Source of the DNA: Gluconacetobacter azotocaptans
Lineage (GTDB): Bacteria > Pseudomonadota > Alphaproteobacteria > Acetobacterales > Acetobacteraceae
DNA: 64,000 nt
NCBI RefSeq assembly: GCF_014174355.1
Contig: NZ_JABEQF010000004.1
Location: 310,001 to 374,000, forward strand
Direction of reading: 5' to 3'
Under the pieces are notes generated by a model, which did no database searches, had not been told where the DNA came from, and worked only from the letters and a program-made list of their open reading frames with translations. Below are positions 1 to 11,739 of the stretch, piece after piece (position 1 is the first letter of the stretch; the number at the start of each line of letters is the position of its first letter). The position numbers were made by a program, and so were the translations under genes.

Positions 1-450
1 TTCATCGAGGCCGCGGGCGGGCGCAACATCGCGGCCCCGCTGCTGCCCGGCTATATCGGCGACATCGCTCTGGAACAGGTCATCGCGTCCGATCCCGACA
101 TCTATATCGTCGACGGGACGAAGGGGCCGGCCTTCAAGGGGCTGGCCGTGCATATGGGCGCCGAGGTGGACGAGGCCATGGCCCGCGCGTCGGTGCAGGC
201 CGTCCTGCAACGCCCGGGCATTTCCACCCTGCGCGCGGTCCATGACGGGCACGCCTACGGGCTGTGGCATTCGTTCTATGACTCGCCGTACAATATCCTC
301 GCCGTCGAAGTCATGGCGAAATGGTTCCATCCCGACCTGTTCAAGGATGTCGATCCGCAGGCGACGCGGGCCGAACTCTATTCCCGTTTCCTGCCCGTAC
401 CCCCCAGTGGCACGTACTGGGTCGATGGGCCGGCCATGAGCACCCGATGA
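1..450 (+). CDS. Periplasmic binding protein of an iron-siderophore/cobalamin-type ABC importer (3' part only)
   Basis: The reading frame is open from the first base and ends in TGA at 448-450, so only the last 149 residues are visible. They match the C-terminal lobe of FecB/BtuF-type binding proteins (alpha-helical clamp fold): a run resembling 'ASDPDIYIVDG' followed by a helix-rich tail with 'FYDSPYNILAVEVMAKW'. It would capture a ferric siderophore or similar ligand in the periplasm and deliver it to the permease encoded next. The stop codon overlaps the start of the permease gene (ATGA), which shows an operon. The ligand cannot be told from this fragment. Family assignment rests mainly on the downstream FecCD/FecE genes. 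Confidence 0.85.
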   Translation, partial: FIEAAGGRNIAAPLLPGYIGDIALEQVIASDPDIYIVDGTKGPAFKGLAVHMGAEVDEAMARASVQAVLQRPGISTLRAVHDGHAYGLWHSFYDSPYNILAVEVMAKWFHPDLFKDVDPQATRAELYSRFLPVPPSGTYWVDGPAMSTR

Positions 451-1568
451 ACGACCAGGCCACGATGCCCGACGCCCGTGCCTCGGCCGGACGGGACGCG
501 GGGGCGCGTATGCTGCTGACGGCGGAGCGGGTCGGGCATGTCCGCGACGCCTATCGGCGGCTGCTGCGACGGCGTGTGTCGATCCTGTCGGTGCTGGGGG
601 TTCTGATCGTGGCGTCGGTGGTGCTCGATTTCGCGCTGGGGCCATCCGGCATGTCGCCCGCGACGCTGCTGCGGATTTTGCTGCACCCGCATGACGGCCC
701 GGCGGGGCAGAGCGTGATCGTCTGGCAGATCCGCCTGCCTTATGCCCTGATGGCGGTATGCGTCGGCGCGGCGTTGGGCCTGTCGGGGGCGGAAATGCAG
801 ACGATCCTGAACAACCCGCTGGCCAGCCCGTTCACCCTGGGTGTGTCGGCCGCCGCCGCGTTCGGCGCATCGCTGGCCATTGTCCTGCAATGGCAGATCC
901 CCGGCATTCCCGCGGAATGGGTGGTGTCGGCCGATGCATTCGCCTTCGCGATCGGGTCCGCCTTCCTGCTCGACCTCGTGTCGCGGTTGCGCGATGCCTC
1001 GACCAGTACGGTGGTCCTGTTCGGCATCGCGCTGGTCTTCACCTTCCATGCCCTGGTGTCCCTGGTGCAGTTCGTGGCCAGCGAGGACGCGTTGCAGGAT
1101 CTGGTCTTCTGGACCATGGGCAGCCTGACCCGGGCGAGTTGGTCCAAGGTGGGTATCCTTGCCGCGGCCTGCGCGGTCATCCTGCCGCTGTCCTTCCGTT
1201 CGTCCTGGTCGCTGACCGCGCTCCGGATGGGCGAGGAGCGGGCGGCCAGCTTCGGCATCGACGTCCGGCGCGTCCGGATCATGGCCCTGCTGCGGATCAG
1301 CGTGCTGTCGGCGCTGGCGGTGTCCTTCGTGGGCACGATCGGTTTCGTGGGGCTGGTCGCGCCGCATATCGCGCGCCGGCTGCTGGGCGAGGACCATCGG
1401 TTCTATCTGCCGGGCAGCGTCATGGTGGGGTGCCTGATCATGTCGCTGTCGGCGATCGCGGCGCGCACCGTGCTGCCGGGGGTGATCATGCCGGTGGGCA
1501 TCGTCACGGCGCTGGTGGGCATCCCGTTCTTCCTGACGATCGTACTGCGGCGGCAGGTGGCGTCGTGA
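447..1568 (+). CDS. FecCD-family ABC transporter permease
   Basis: A 373-residue integral membrane protein of the FecCD/BtuC family, which forms the homodimeric inner-membrane channel of siderophore and cobalamin importers. About 50 cytoplasmic N-terminal residues precede roughly ten hydrophobic segments. Family hallmarks include the region 'RLPYALMAVCVGAALGLSG', the coupling stretch around 'LGISVRRVRIMALLR'-like sequence and the late 'GFVGLVAPHIARRL' motif that contacts the ATPase. I chose the ATG at 447 because it overlaps the upstream stop as ATGA; a longer in-frame reading exists but would lie inside the binding-protein gene. The stop overlaps the GTG of the ATPase gene. Confidence 0.92.
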   Translation: MNDQATMPDARASAGRDAGARMLLTAERVGHVRDAYRRLLRRRVSILSVLGVLIVASVVLDFALGPSGMSPATLLRILLHPHDGPAGQSVIVWQIRLPYALMAVCVGAALGLSGAEMQTILNNPLASPFTLGVSAAAAFGASLAIVLQWQIPGIPAEWVVSADAFAFAIGSAFLLDLVSRLRDASTSTVVLFGIALVFTFHALVSLVQFVASEDALQDLVFWTMGSLTRASWSKVGILAAACAVILPLSFRSSWSLTALRMGEERAASFGIDVRRVRIMALLRISVLSALAVSFVGTIGFVGLVAPHIARRLLGEDHRFYLPGSVMVGCLIMSLSAIAARTVLPGVIMPVGIVTALVGIPFFLTIVLRRQVAS

Positions 1569-2341
1569 GCGGCCTGACGGCGACGCATGTCACCGTGCGC
1601 TACGGACGCCGCACGGTGCTGGACGACCTGTCGGTCGGGCCGTTGTCGGCGGGCGCGGTGTCGGCGCTGCTGGGGCCGAACGGCAGTGGTAAATCGACGC
1701 TGCTGCGCGCCCTGGCGGGGATCGAACCGTCGGGGGCGACCGTCCGGTGCGGCGAACTGGAACTGTCGCGCATGCGCCTGGCCGCCCGCGCGCGGCATTG
1801 CGTCTATCTGCCGCAGGCCCTGCCGCCGCCGGTGCACCTCCAGGTCCTGGAATCCGTGATCGCCGCCCGGCGCGCGGCCGCGCCCGCCGGCGACTGGGAG
1901 GATGACGAGGTCAGCGAGGCGCTGGAGATCCTGGGCCGCCTGGGGGTGGACGATCTGGCACTGCGCTACATGGACGAACTGTCGGGGGGACAGAGGCAGC
2001 TTGTCGGTCTGGCGCAGGCGCTGGTCCGCCAGCCGGAGATCCTGCTGCTGGACGAACCCCTCAGCGCCCTCGATCTGCATCACCAGTTCGCGGTCATGAA
2101 ATTCGTCCGGCAGGAGACGCGCGAGCGGGGGATGGTGACGGTCGTGGTCCTGCACGACCTGAATATCGCGCTTCAGCAGGCCGATCATGTGGTCATGCTG
2201 CGTCGCGGCCGAATCGAGGGGGCAGGCGACGCGCGCGAGGTCATCACCACCCCGATGCTGCATCACGTCTATGGGGTGCGCGCGCGGGTCGAGACCTGTT
2301 CGCGCGGCCGGCCGCATGTGGTGGTGGACGGGGTGGATTGA
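1565..2341 (+). CDS. FecE-type ABC transporter ATP-binding protein
   Basis: A 258-residue ATPase that powers the importer. Walker A is GPNGSGKST (residues 37-45), the Q-loop follows at 'YLPQALP', the ABC signature LSGGQRQ lies at 139-145, Walker B LLLDEP at 160-165 and the switch histidine in 'VVLHDLN'. The GTG start at 1565 overlaps the permease stop (GTGA). The three genes form a binding protein-permease-ATPase operon. The gene converges on the HutD-like gene 31 bases downstream. Confidence 0.93.
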   Translation: MSGLTATHVTVRYGRRTVLDDLSVGPLSAGAVSALLGPNGSGKSTLLRALAGIEPSGATVRCGELELSRMRLAARARHCVYLPQALPPPVHLQVLESVIAARRAAAPAGDWEDDEVSEALEILGRLGVDDLALRYMDELSGGQRQLVGLAQALVRQPEILLLDEPLSALDLHHQFAVMKFVRQETRERGMVTVVVLHDLNIALQQADHVVMLRRGRIEGAGDAREVITTPMLHHVYGVRARVETCSRGRPHVVVDGVD

Positions 2342-2372
2342 ACGACGTCCTGCCTCGGGGGCGAAAATGCCC

Positions 2373-2951
2373 CTATTGCGGAATTTCGTTAAATCGTATC
2401 AGGAAAAACGATGCCTTCCCGGACAGGGTCAGCCCTGCCGCGGCGTTGTCGCCGATGATGAGGCTGTCCTGGGCGGCAAGGCTGGCGACGGTTCCGCCGC
2501 GTGTCACGGCCATCCGGCCGTTTTGGCAAAACAGGACGGATCCCTTGTCCGCGTGCAGGCTTGTTTCACCATCGACGCCCATGCGCGCCACCGAATGGGA
2601 CATGAGTGTACGGCGGCTCATGACGTTCAGGTCGGTCACGCGGCCGTCCGTCAGCGTCGCCGTCGTGGCGGCGTCGGCGGGAAATGCATAGGGGGCGCTG
2701 GCGGTCGTCAGATGCATCCCCATGCCGCCGTCATATGCCAGGGTCAGGCCATTTCCGGACAGGAGCGACAATGTCCTGTCGCAGTCGGCGAAAATCGAAA
2801 ACGAACCGTCCGATGCAACCGTCGCCATGCTGATGCGCCAGGCGAAATTGTCCAATGTCGCATGCGCGGGAAACACCGCGATTTCCACGGTCTCTCCGCC
2901 GCCATTCTTCCATTTCATCCGGCGGTAGTCCGCCGATCGGAGGATTCTCAT
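2373..2951 (-). CDS. HutD/Ves family protein
   Basis: A 192-residue cupin-like protein. Its N-terminus 'RRMKWKNGGGETVEI' followed by 'FAWRISMATVASDGSFSIF' is the signature of the HutD/Ves family. HutD proteins are often found with histidine-utilisation genes, where they are thought to limit pathway flux; Ves of E. coli is linked to cold growth. No hut genes are present here. The ATG at 2951 follows the neighbouring binding-protein gene by about 14 bases on the same strand, so the two are probably co-transcribed. Family assignment is firm; the physiological role is not. Confidence 0.8.
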   Translation of the reverse strand: MRILRSADYRRMKWKNGGGETVEIAVFPAHATLDNFAWRISMATVASDGSFSIFADCDRTLSLLSGNGLTLAYDGGMGMHLTTASAPYAFPADAATTATLTDGRVTDLNVMSRRTLMSHSVARMGVDGETSLHADKGSVLFCQNGRMAVTRGGTVASLAAQDSLIIGDNAAAGLTLSGKASFFLIRFNEIPQ

Positions 2952-2965
2952 GACCAGGCGGCCGG

Positions 2966-4060
2966 CTATCCCAGCCGCCATTCGGGGGAATGGACGGCCA
3001 GCCAGCGGCGCAATGTCAGGATAGCCTGGATTTCGCCGGTCATTTCCCGCAGATGGGGCCCGCAGCCGGGACCGCTGACCAGTTTGCGTCCACGACCGTT
3101 GACCAGCGCCTCTACCGCCCCGGCCGAGGCCGCGACATCGGCGGCATGCCGCCATCCCGCGACCTGGGCCGGGGGGGTCAGCATCGGCAGTGCCAGCGCC
3201 ACGTCCAGCGATGCGGCGGCAGCGACGGCTTTCCAGGCGTCGTAGACCATGCTGGTCGGGGCGTGTCCGCGTTCCTGGACGAAGCGTTCGGTCAGGGTCG
3301 GCACCGTCTGGCCGTGGTAGGCGATCCGCACGGTGTCCGACAGGGTGAAGAGAGGCGCCACCCCGTCCTGCCCCAGCGTATCGAACAGCGCGGTCAGGGC
3401 ATCGGGCGACATGGGGTCGGAAATCTGGACGATGTCGACCTTGCCCTCGCGCAGGGCGGCCAGCGCTTCCGTCCGGCTGGCGAAGCCCGCGACGGGAACC
3501 GGGCGCAGGCCGAAGACCGCCATGGCCAGAAGGCTGGCCAGTTCGATTGCGGTATAGGACGATACGGCGACGCGCACCGGCCTGTCGCGCACCAGGTCGC
3601 GCAGGGTGCGGTGCAGGTCCGCCCGTCCCACGACGACGGGCGACACCAGGCTGAGCATCAGGGGAACCCAGCGTCCGAAATCGAAATGGACGCGCGGATC
3701 GCCGGCCAGCGACGCCACCAGGGCCGCGCCGGGCACCAGCAGGGCGGTCGTCCCGTCCGGCACGATCTGGGTGTCGAAAAGATTGGCCCCGGTCACGCCG
3801 TCCTGCCCGCTGGTCATGCGGACCGTCAGCGGGGCCGCGGCTTCCAGCCCCTGCATGAGGGCAGGGGAAAGCACCGTGCTCCATTTGCCGGCCGTGCTTT
3901 CGGCATTGCCCGCCACCAGCAGGGTCGGGTCGGGAATGGTATTGCCGGCGGGCATCACGCTGGCGATCTGCGTCATCCGCTCGAATGCATGCGCCTGGGA
4001 CAGGCCCGCGGCCAGCGCCAGCCCGGCGGAGGTCAGGAAGTGGCGGCGGCGCAGTGTCAT
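2966..4060 (-). CDS. Putative Tat-exported TctC-like solute-binding protein
   Basis: A 364-residue protein beginning MTLRRRHFLTSAGLALAAG, a twin-arginine (RR-x-F-L) signal followed by a hydrophobic stretch and an AHA cleavage site near residue 25. The mature part shows the weak pattern of tripartite-tricarboxylate (TctC/Bug) binding proteins: an early 'ASVMPAGNTIPDPTLLVAG' section, a central 'AALREGKVDIVQIS' segment and a C-terminal helical region. No TctA or TctB permease gene is nearby, so it is an orphan receptor or has another role. It precedes the HutD-like gene. The export signal is clear; the family is tentative. Confidence 0.6.
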   Translation of the reverse strand: MTLRRRHFLTSAGLALAAGLSQAHAFERMTQIASVMPAGNTIPDPTLLVAGNAESTAGKWSTVLSPALMQGLEAAAPLTVRMTSGQDGVTGANLFDTQIVPDGTTALLVPGAALVASLAGDPRVHFDFGRWVPLMLSLVSPVVVGRADLHRTLRDLVRDRPVRVAVSSYTAIELASLLAMAVFGLRPVPVAGFASRTEALAALREGKVDIVQISDPMSPDALTALFDTLGQDGVAPLFTLSDTVRIAYHGQTVPTLTERFVQERGHAPTSMVYDAWKAVAAAASLDVALALPMLTPPAQVAGWRHAADVAASAGAVEALVNGRGRKLVSGPGCGPHLREMTGEIQAILTLRRWLAVHSPEWRLG

Positions 4061-4224
4061 CTATGACCGGCCGGACGGCTTGCAAACGATGTCGGCGGGT
4101 CGGGCAGACGGCAAAATCTGAAACTCCGTGGCAAAGGCCGGTCCGGGCGCCGGTCTGGCGCCGAAATGAGGCAAGTCTATGGCAGGCGTGGCGGCCCCGC
4201 GCGGAATGGTGCTTGCGCGGGACT

Positions 4225-5127
4225 TTACGGCCAGCGGACCTCGGGGGGAAGACTCATCAGGATCGCCTCGGTGTTTCCGCCGGTCTTCAGGCCGAACAGG
4301 GTCCCGCGATCGTGGATCAGGTTGAATTCCACGTATCGCCCGCGCCGGACCAACTGTGCCTCGCGCTGGGCAGGCGTCCAGCGTTCGGCCATGCGTCCGC
4401 GCACGATTGCGGGGTAGCTGTCCAGGAACGCCAGCCCCACGTCGCGGGTGAAGGCGAAATCGGCCCCCATATCCCCGCTGTCCAGCCGATCGTAGAAGAT
4501 CCCGCCCAGGCCGCGCGCCTCGCCGCGATGCGGCAGGAAGAAGTAGCGGTCGCACCAGTCCTTGAAGCGCGGGTAATAGGCCGGGTCATGCCGGTCGCAG
4601 GCCAGGCGGAACCCGTCATGGAACAGGGCGGCATCGGCCTGGGCTTCGGCGCTGTCGGGGAACATGGGGGTGATGTCGCCGCCACCGCCGAACCAGCCCT
4701 GGGTGGTGATGATCATGCGGGTGTTGAAATGCGCGGCCGGCACCAGCGGGCTGCACATATGGGCCACAAGGCTGATGCCTGTCGCGAAGAAGCGCGGATC
4801 GTCCACGGCGCCGGGGATGGTGGTGCGGAATTCGGGGCTGAAGGTGCCCGACACCGTCGATACGTTGACGCCGACTTTCTCGAATACCCGCCCGCGCATC
4901 AGGCTGATGACGCCGCCGCCACCGGGCGTCCCGTCCTCGTTCGTCCGGTCCCAGGCCTGGCGTTCGAATCGGCCTGGCCGGGTGCGGCCCGGCAGCGTCT
5001 GGACGTCGCCGGCCTCATCCTCGATCCGTTCGAAGGCGGAACAGATCCGGTCGCGCAGGCTTTCAAACCACGTCCGGGCTTCGTCCTTCAGGCCGTCGTG
5101 GGGTATGGGCGCGCGGGGTGCTGTCAT
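4225..5127 (-). CDS. hemF: Oxygen-dependent coproporphyrinogen III oxidase
   Basis: A 300-residue cytosolic enzyme that oxidatively decarboxylates coproporphyrinogen III to protoporphyrinogen IX in heme synthesis. Family landmarks are '[17 protein letters not shown]' near 50-66, 'AHFNTRMI' near 132-139, the glycine-rich '[11 protein letters not shown]' near 144-154 and the C-terminal '[16 protein letters not shown]' block. I chose the ATG at 5127 because it gives the usual family length; an extension to 5226 would add 33 low-complexity residues. It is divergent from the bc1 genes, so heme supply and cytochrome genes share an intergenic region of 184 bases. Confidence 0.95.
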   Translation of the reverse strand: MTAPRAPIPHDGLKDEARTWFESLRDRICSAFERIEDEAGDVQTLPGRTRPGRFERQAWDRTNEDGTPGGGGVISLMRGRVFEKVGVNVSTVSGTFSPEFRTTIPGAVDDPRFFATGISLVAHMCSPLVPAAHFNTRMIITTQGWFGGGGDITPMFPDSAEAQADAALFHDGFRLACDRHDPAYYPRFKDWCDRYFFLPHRGEARGLGGIFYDRLDSGDMGADFAFTRDVGLAFLDSYPAIVRGRMAERWTPAQREAQLVRRGRYVEFNLIHDRGTLFGLKTGGNTEAILMSLPPEVRWP

Positions 5128-5311
5128 CGTCGGGCCATCTTCTGCGTCTGCGTCGGTCGATGGCCTACGGGTGCCTGTTTGCGCGGACGATTGCAAGAAG
5201 GGGTGCCTCGCCGGTAAGGAGGGCAAAAGCCAGCCGTCCGCCCGGACGGCGGCCGGCGGATGGTAAACGCGCCGGCCCGCGGGTGCGGGAACGGCACGGA
5301 AGGATGGATGG

Positions 5312-6547
5312 ATGACGGACGCGGGTTCCGGTGACGTAACGGGCGGGAAGGGCGAGGGGGCGGCCGCATGGCTGGACGCGCGCCTTCCGGTCGTATCGGG
5401 CTTCCGGCAGGAATATATCGACTATCCGACGCCCAGGAACCTGAACGGGTTGTGGAATTTCGGCGCGATCCTGACGGTCGTGCTGCTGGTGATGCTGGCG
5501 ACCGGCATCTTCCTGGCTGTGAACTATACGCCCACCGCCGCCGGCGCCTTCGCGTCGGTCGAGGCGATCGAACGCCAGTTGCCCAGCGGCTGGCTGTTGC
5601 GTTCGATCCACGTCACGGGCGCCAGCCTGTTTCTGGCGGCGCTGTATGTGCATCTGTTCCGCGGGCTGTATTACGGGTCGTACAAGCGCCCGCGCGAGGT
5701 GCTGTGGCTGACCGGGCTGCTGCTGCTGGTCATGGTGATGTTCACCGCCTTCGCGGGATATGTCCTGCCGTGGGGTCAGATGTCGTACTGGGGCGCCGAC
5801 GTCGCGGGCAAGGCGGTGGACGCCATCCCCGGCATCGGCCCGTGGCTGGAACATTTCCTGCAGGGTGGAGACGCCCCGGGCGACGTGTCGCTGCATCGCT
5901 TCTTCGTGCTGCATTTCGTGCTGGCGTTCGCGGTGCTGGGCGTGGTGGTCCTGCACGTCGCGGCCCTGCATGTCACAGGATCGAACAACCCCCTGGGGAT
6001 CGAACCGAAGGAGCCGCGCGATACGTTGACCTTCCACCCGTATTATACAAGCAAGGACGCGGTGGGCCTGATCCTGTTCGCGCTGCTGTTCGCCGTCCTG
6101 GTGTTCTTCCTGCCGAACCTGATGTTCGAGGCCGAGAACTTCCGCCCGGCCAATCCGCTGCATACCCCCGCGGACATCGAACCCGAATGGTATTTCCTGC
6201 CTTTCTACGGGATGCTGCAATCCGTGCCGTCCAAGTTCGGCGGCCTGCTGGCGGCGGTGGGGTCGATCCTGGTCCTGTTCCTGGTGCCGTGGCTGGATAC
6301 CTCGCCGATCCGCTCGGCGCGTTTTCGCCCGGTCTATCGGCTGGGCATGGTGGCGCTGGTCGCCTCCTTCATCCTGCTGGGGCTGGTCGGGCGACATCAT
6401 GCCGAAGGCGGGTGGATGATCGTGGGGCGCGTGGCGCTGGCCTATTATTTCGCGCATTTCCTGGTTCTGCTGCCGCTTTCAAAGCGGCTGGAGCGCGGGG
6501 TCATCCTGCCGCGCAGTATCTCCTCCGGCATGGATGCGGGCGCATGA
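5312..6547 (+). CDS. petB: Ubiquinol-cytochrome c reductase cytochrome b subunit
   Basis: A 411-residue inner-membrane protein that carries hemes bL and bH and the Qo and Qi quinone sites of complex III. The four axial histidines are present with the standard 14-residue spacing: H100/H114 and H201/H215. The Qo-site motif PEWYF lies at 291-295. At least eight hydrophobic helices are evident. The stop overlaps the ATG of the cytochrome c1 gene (ATGA). The Rieske iron-sulfur gene, normally first in this operon, is not here: the upstream gene is hemF on the other strand. Confidence 0.97.
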   Translation: MTDAGSGDVTGGKGEGAAAWLDARLPVVSGFRQEYIDYPTPRNLNGLWNFGAILTVVLLVMLATGIFLAVNYTPTAAGAFASVEAIERQLPSGWLLRSIHVTGASLFLAALYVHLFRGLYYGSYKRPREVLWLTGLLLLVMVMFTAFAGYVLPWGQMSYWGADVAGKAVDAIPGIGPWLEHFLQGGDAPGDVSLHRFFVLHFVLAFAVLGVVVLHVAALHVTGSNNPLGIEPKEPRDTLTFHPYYTSKDAVGLILFALLFAVLVFFLPNLMFEAENFRPANPLHTPADIEPEWYFLPFYGMLQSVPSKFGGLLAAVGSILVLFLVPWLDTSPIRSARFRPVYRLGMVALVASFILLGLVGRHHAEGGWMIVGRVALAYYFAHFLVLLPLSKRLERGVILPRSISSGMDAGA

Positions 6548-7309
6548 GGGCCATCATCGTGGCGTCGGTCGCGGCCGGCGCGGTCCTGATGGCGGTCGCC
6601 CCCGGGTCCGCCCGCGCCCAGGAACGTCGGCATGAGGTCGCCGCGCCGCAGGCGTGGGGCTTCGCCGGACCGCTGGGCCGTTTCGACATGGCAGCGGTCC
6701 AGCGCGGATATGCGGTCTATGCCCAGGTGTGCTCGGCCTGCCACTCCCTGAACGGCATGACCTATGGGGACCTGGCGTCGATCGGCCTGACGGACGAACA
6801 GGTGCGCCAGATCGCGGCCAGCCAGAGCGTACCGGGGGGCGTGGATGCGCAGGGGGCGGCGGTCACGCGTCCGGCCACCGCCGCCGACCATTTCCGCCAG
6901 CCCTTCGCCAGCGTCGAGGCCGCCGCCGCCGCCAATAACGGCTCCCCGCCGCCCGACCAGTCGCGGCTGGCGCTGGTCTATCCCGGTGGGCCGGACCGGA
7001 TCTATGCGCTGCTGACCGGCTATCGCCCGGCCCCGCCGGGTTTCGTGCCGACCAATGCCGGGGCGTTCTACAACCCGTACGCCGCGAATTCCGAAATCGG
7101 GATGCCGCCGCCGCTGCATGACGGGCAGGTGGAGTACGCCGACGGCACCCCGGCCACCACCGCGCAGGAAGCGCGTGACGTCACGACTTTCCTGGCCTGG
7201 GCGGCGCAACCGCATCTGGCCGAACGTCATCGTCTGGGCGTGCAGGTCACGCTCTATCTTCTGTTCCTTGCCATCCTGGCGTTCATCCTCAAACGGAAAG
7301 TCTGGTCCG

Positions 7310-7320
<11 letters not shown>
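6544..7320 (+). CDS. petC: Cytochrome c1 subunit of the bc1 complex
   Basis: A 258-residue periplasm-facing cytochrome with an N-terminal signal peptide (cleavage near 'ARAQE', residue 26), one c-type heme motif CSACH (63-67), the sixth heme ligand Met187 in 'IGMPPP', and a C-terminal anchor helix 'YLLFLAILAFILKRKVW'. It passes electrons from the Rieske centre to soluble or membrane cytochrome c. Translation is coupled to petB by an ATGA overlap. Its last 11 bases overlap the start of mtnP. Confidence 0.96.
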
Positions 7321-8221
<901 letters not shown>

Positions 8222-8228
8222 CCTGACG

Positions 8229-8255
8229 CTGGCCCGCCTACAGATGGCGGGCCAG
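8229..8255. terminator. Hairpin between convergent mtnP and dienelactone hydrolase genes
   Basis: CTGGCCCGCC (8229-8238) pairs with GGCGGGCCAG (8246-8255) around a 7-base loop. It overlaps the stop codon of the hydrolase gene and follows the mtnP stop by eight bases. There is no T-run, so its role as a terminator for either strand is an inference from position. Confidence 0.45.
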
Positions 8256-8900
8256 GAACGCCAGGCTGCGCGTACGGGCCAGTTGCGTTGCGGCGGCGTT
8301 GAAGCTGTCGCGCTCGGAACAGCCGAACCCGTGGCCGGCGTGCGGGTAGGTCAGGATCTCCACGTCCGGATGCGCGGCGCGGATGGCCGCGACGTCCGAC
8401 AGCGGGATCGATCCGTCGGTCTCGCCGAAATGCAGTTGCACCGGGCAGTGCGGAACCAGGTCGTTCTGCGCCGCGATGCCGCCGCCATACCACCCCACGG
8501 CGGCGGCGAAGGCCCGCGTCCGCGCCGCCGCCATCCAGGCCACGGTGCCGCCCCAGCAATAGCCGATGATGCCAACCTTGCCATCATTCAGCGCGTTGGC
8601 AGCCGCCATCACGTCCAGCAGGGTCCTGTCAGGCGGGATGGCGGCGCGAAGCCGCAGCCCGGTCTGCACCCCCTGCGCATCGTACGCCAGTTCGACATCG
8701 CGTTCCGCCCGGTCGAACAGGGCGGGGGCCACGACACGATAGCCGTCCGCCGCGAATTCGTCGCACACCGCACGGATGTGATGATTGACACCGAAAATTT
8801 CCTGCACCACCACAAGGGCGCGGGGGGCGTCCGGCGCGCCGGCCATATAGGCCGACAGGGTGTGGCCGTCCGATGCGGTCAGGGTTATGGTCGTGCCCAT
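8238..8900 (-). CDS. Dienelactone hydrolase family protein
   Basis: A 220-residue alpha/beta hydrolase. The catalytic triad typical of dienelactone hydrolase is visible: Cys115 in GYCWGG, Asp162 in ETDGSIP and His190 in PHAGHGF; Glu34 in 'VVVQEIFG' matches the residue that holds the nucleophile. Such enzymes open cyclic ester bonds such as 4-carboxymethylenebutenolide, but many homologues have unknown substrates and no aromatic-degradation genes are nearby. The ATG at 8900 was chosen for family length. Cytosolic; no signal peptide. Confidence 0.88.
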   Translation of the reverse strand: MGTTITLTASDGHTLSAYMAGAPDAPRALVVVQEIFGVNHHIRAVCDEFAADGYRVVAPALFDRAERDVELAYDAQGVQTGLRLRAAIPPDRTLLDVMAAANALNDGKVGIIGYCWGGTVAWMAAARTRAFAAAVGWYGGGIAAQNDLVPHCPVQLHFGETDGSIPLSDVAAIRAAHPDVEILTYPHAGHGFGCSERDSFNAAATQLARTRSLAFLARHL

Positions 8901-8937
8901 GGGCAGGGTCCTCCTGTTGCGCGAATAAGGGGGAACC

Positions 8938-9135
8938 ATGGCCGAAATCGTCAATTTGCGGCAGGTCCGAAAACGCAAGGCGCGCGCCGGGCAGGCGCAG
9001 GTCGCGGCCGAAAATCGTGCCCTGTACGGCCGGACCCGCACCGAGCGCGACCGCCAGTCGCAGGAGGCGGCGCGCGCCACGCAAACGCTGGACGGCGCGC
9101 GAGTGGAACGCGAACCGGACCCCGACCCGACCTGA
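8938..9135 (+). CDS. DUF4169 family protein
   Basis: A 65-residue, strongly charged protein starting MAEIVNLRQVRKRKARAG, with a central 'AENRALYGRTRTERDR' segment. This is the pattern of DUF4169, a small alphaproteobacterial family of unknown function. It is probably helical and nucleic-acid- or ribosome-associated given its basic content, but that is inference only. It is divergent from the dienelactone hydrolase gene and convergent with usg. Confidence 0.75.
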   Translation: MAEIVNLRQVRKRKARAGQAQVAAENRALYGRTRTERDRQSQEAARATQTLDGARVEREPDPDPT

Positions 9136-9153
9136 AGTCCGGGGGCGGTCGGA

Positions 9154-9414
9154 TCAATGAAGCGTGAGGCAGGCCCGCGCGCAGGTGACCGAGGGTGGGG
9201 CGATAAGCGTCTGCGACGCCACGCGGACCGAGTGGAGACGCCCCTCGAGCGTGCGCGACCAGAAATCGAGGAAGCGCCGCAATTCGGGATAGGATGGGGC
9301 GAGGTCCATGTCCTGCCAGACATAGGATTGCAGAAGGGCCGGATGATCGGGCAGGCAATACAGGATTTCGGCCGTGGTCAGGCGGTAGTCGCGGAGCTGA
9401 AGCCGAAGGGTCAT
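9154..9414 (-). CDS. usg: Usg family protein
   Basis: An 86-residue protein with the typical Usg pattern: 'YRLTTAEILYCLPDHPALLQSYVWQDMDLAP' then 'ELRRFLDFWSRTLEGRLHSV' (quoted here in parts; these are about residues 10-63). Usg proteins are conserved in Alphaproteobacteria but have no assigned function. The ATG at 9414 starts at the usual family N-terminus. It is divergent from groES, with about 270 bases between them. Confidence 0.8.
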   Translation of the reverse strand: MTLRLQLRDYRLTTAEILYCLPDHPALLQSYVWQDMDLAPSYPELRRFLDFWSRTLEGRLHSVRVASQTLIAPPSVTCARACLTLH

Positions 9415-9540
9415 GGACGCCTCGCTGCTTGATCGACGGTTGCTGATCGGCCGAGCCTGCGGGAAGCCCCTGACATATTCAACAAAAATTCTTTTATTCC
9501 CAGAACCTTGGCAGCCTTCGAAAGAAAGTGCTGCCGATCC

Positions 9541-9569
9541 TTGACAGGAATGGGGGCGGACCCTACCTG
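9541..9569 (+). promoter_or_regulatory. Candidate vegetative promoter of groES-groEL
   Basis: TTGACA (9541-9546) is a perfect -35 box, followed after 17 bases by TACCTG (9564-9569) as a weak -10. The CIRCE operator begins four bases downstream, where bound HrcA would block transcription start. The -35 and the CIRCE position are strong; the -10 is not. Confidence 0.55.
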
Positions 9570-9572
9570 TTG

Positions 9573-9599
9573 TTGGCACTCTCGTGCGGAGAGTGCCAA
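9573..9599. promoter_or_regulatory. CIRCE operator (HrcA-binding inverted repeat)
   Basis: TTGGCACTC, nine spacer bases, then GAGTGCCAA: a perfect 9-bp inverted repeat with the exact CIRCE geometry. It differs from the canonical TTAGCACTC/GAGTGCTAA by one symmetric change in each arm. It lies about 84 bases upstream of the groES ATG, so HrcA repression of the operon with release on heat shock is expected. No hrcA gene is in this window. Confidence 0.93.
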
Positions 9600-9682
9600 A
9601 GCGATGCGGCCTGGCGCGCGCGCCAACCCGGTGGCGTCGCTTATTCAAGGGCGTTACCTTTTTTGATGTGGAGCGATCCATA

Positions 9683-9973
9683 ATGACGAATTTTCGGCCC
9701 CTGCATGACCGCGTGGTCGTCCGTCGCCTGACTGGCGAGGAAAAGACGGCTGGCGGGATCATCATTCCCGACACCGCCAAGGAAAAGCCCATGGAGGGCG
9801 AGGTCATCTCCGTCGGCGCCGGTGCGCGGAACGAGCAGGGACAGATCGTGGCCCTGGACGTCAAGGCCGGCGACAAGGTGCTGTTCGGCAAATGGTCCGG
9901 CACCGAAGTGAAGATCAACGGCGAGGAGCTGCTGATCATGAAGGAAAGCGACATCATGGGCGTGATCGCCTGA
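9683..9973 (+). CDS. groES: Co-chaperonin GroES (Hsp10)
   Basis: A 96-residue co-chaperonin that caps the GroEL ring. It opens with '[12 protein letters not shown]', carries the mobile loop around '[18 protein letters not shown]' and ends '[14 protein letters not shown]', all typical. The ATG at 9683 was chosen over a longer in-frame reading because it has a GTGGAG ribosome-binding site nine bases upstream and gives the standard length. It is followed after 54 bases by groEL in the same operon under CIRCE control. Confidence 0.98.
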   Translation: MTNFRPLHDRVVVRRLTGEEKTAGGIIIPDTAKEKPMEGEVISVGAGARNEQGQIVALDVKAGDKVLFGKWSGTEVKINGEELLIMKESDIMGVIA

Positions 9974-9997
9974 CGTCCCCGTTCCTTTCCATTCTGA

Positions 9998-11668
<1,671 letters not shown>

Positions 11669-11739
11669 TCGATGAAGCCTGCCCCGGCAACGGGCTTCGG
11701 ACCATCGCCGGGGCAGCGTCCGGACAAACGGAAAGAGGG

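Noticed and set aside
2358..2373. GGGGC-N6-GCCCC hairpin between the FecE-type gene and the HutD-like gene
   Set aside because: Five base pairs only and no T-run, too weak to call a terminator.
5128..5311. Possible Rieske gene or remnant before petB
   Set aside because: Only 184 bases are available and no CTHLGC or CSCHGS motif occurs in any frame.
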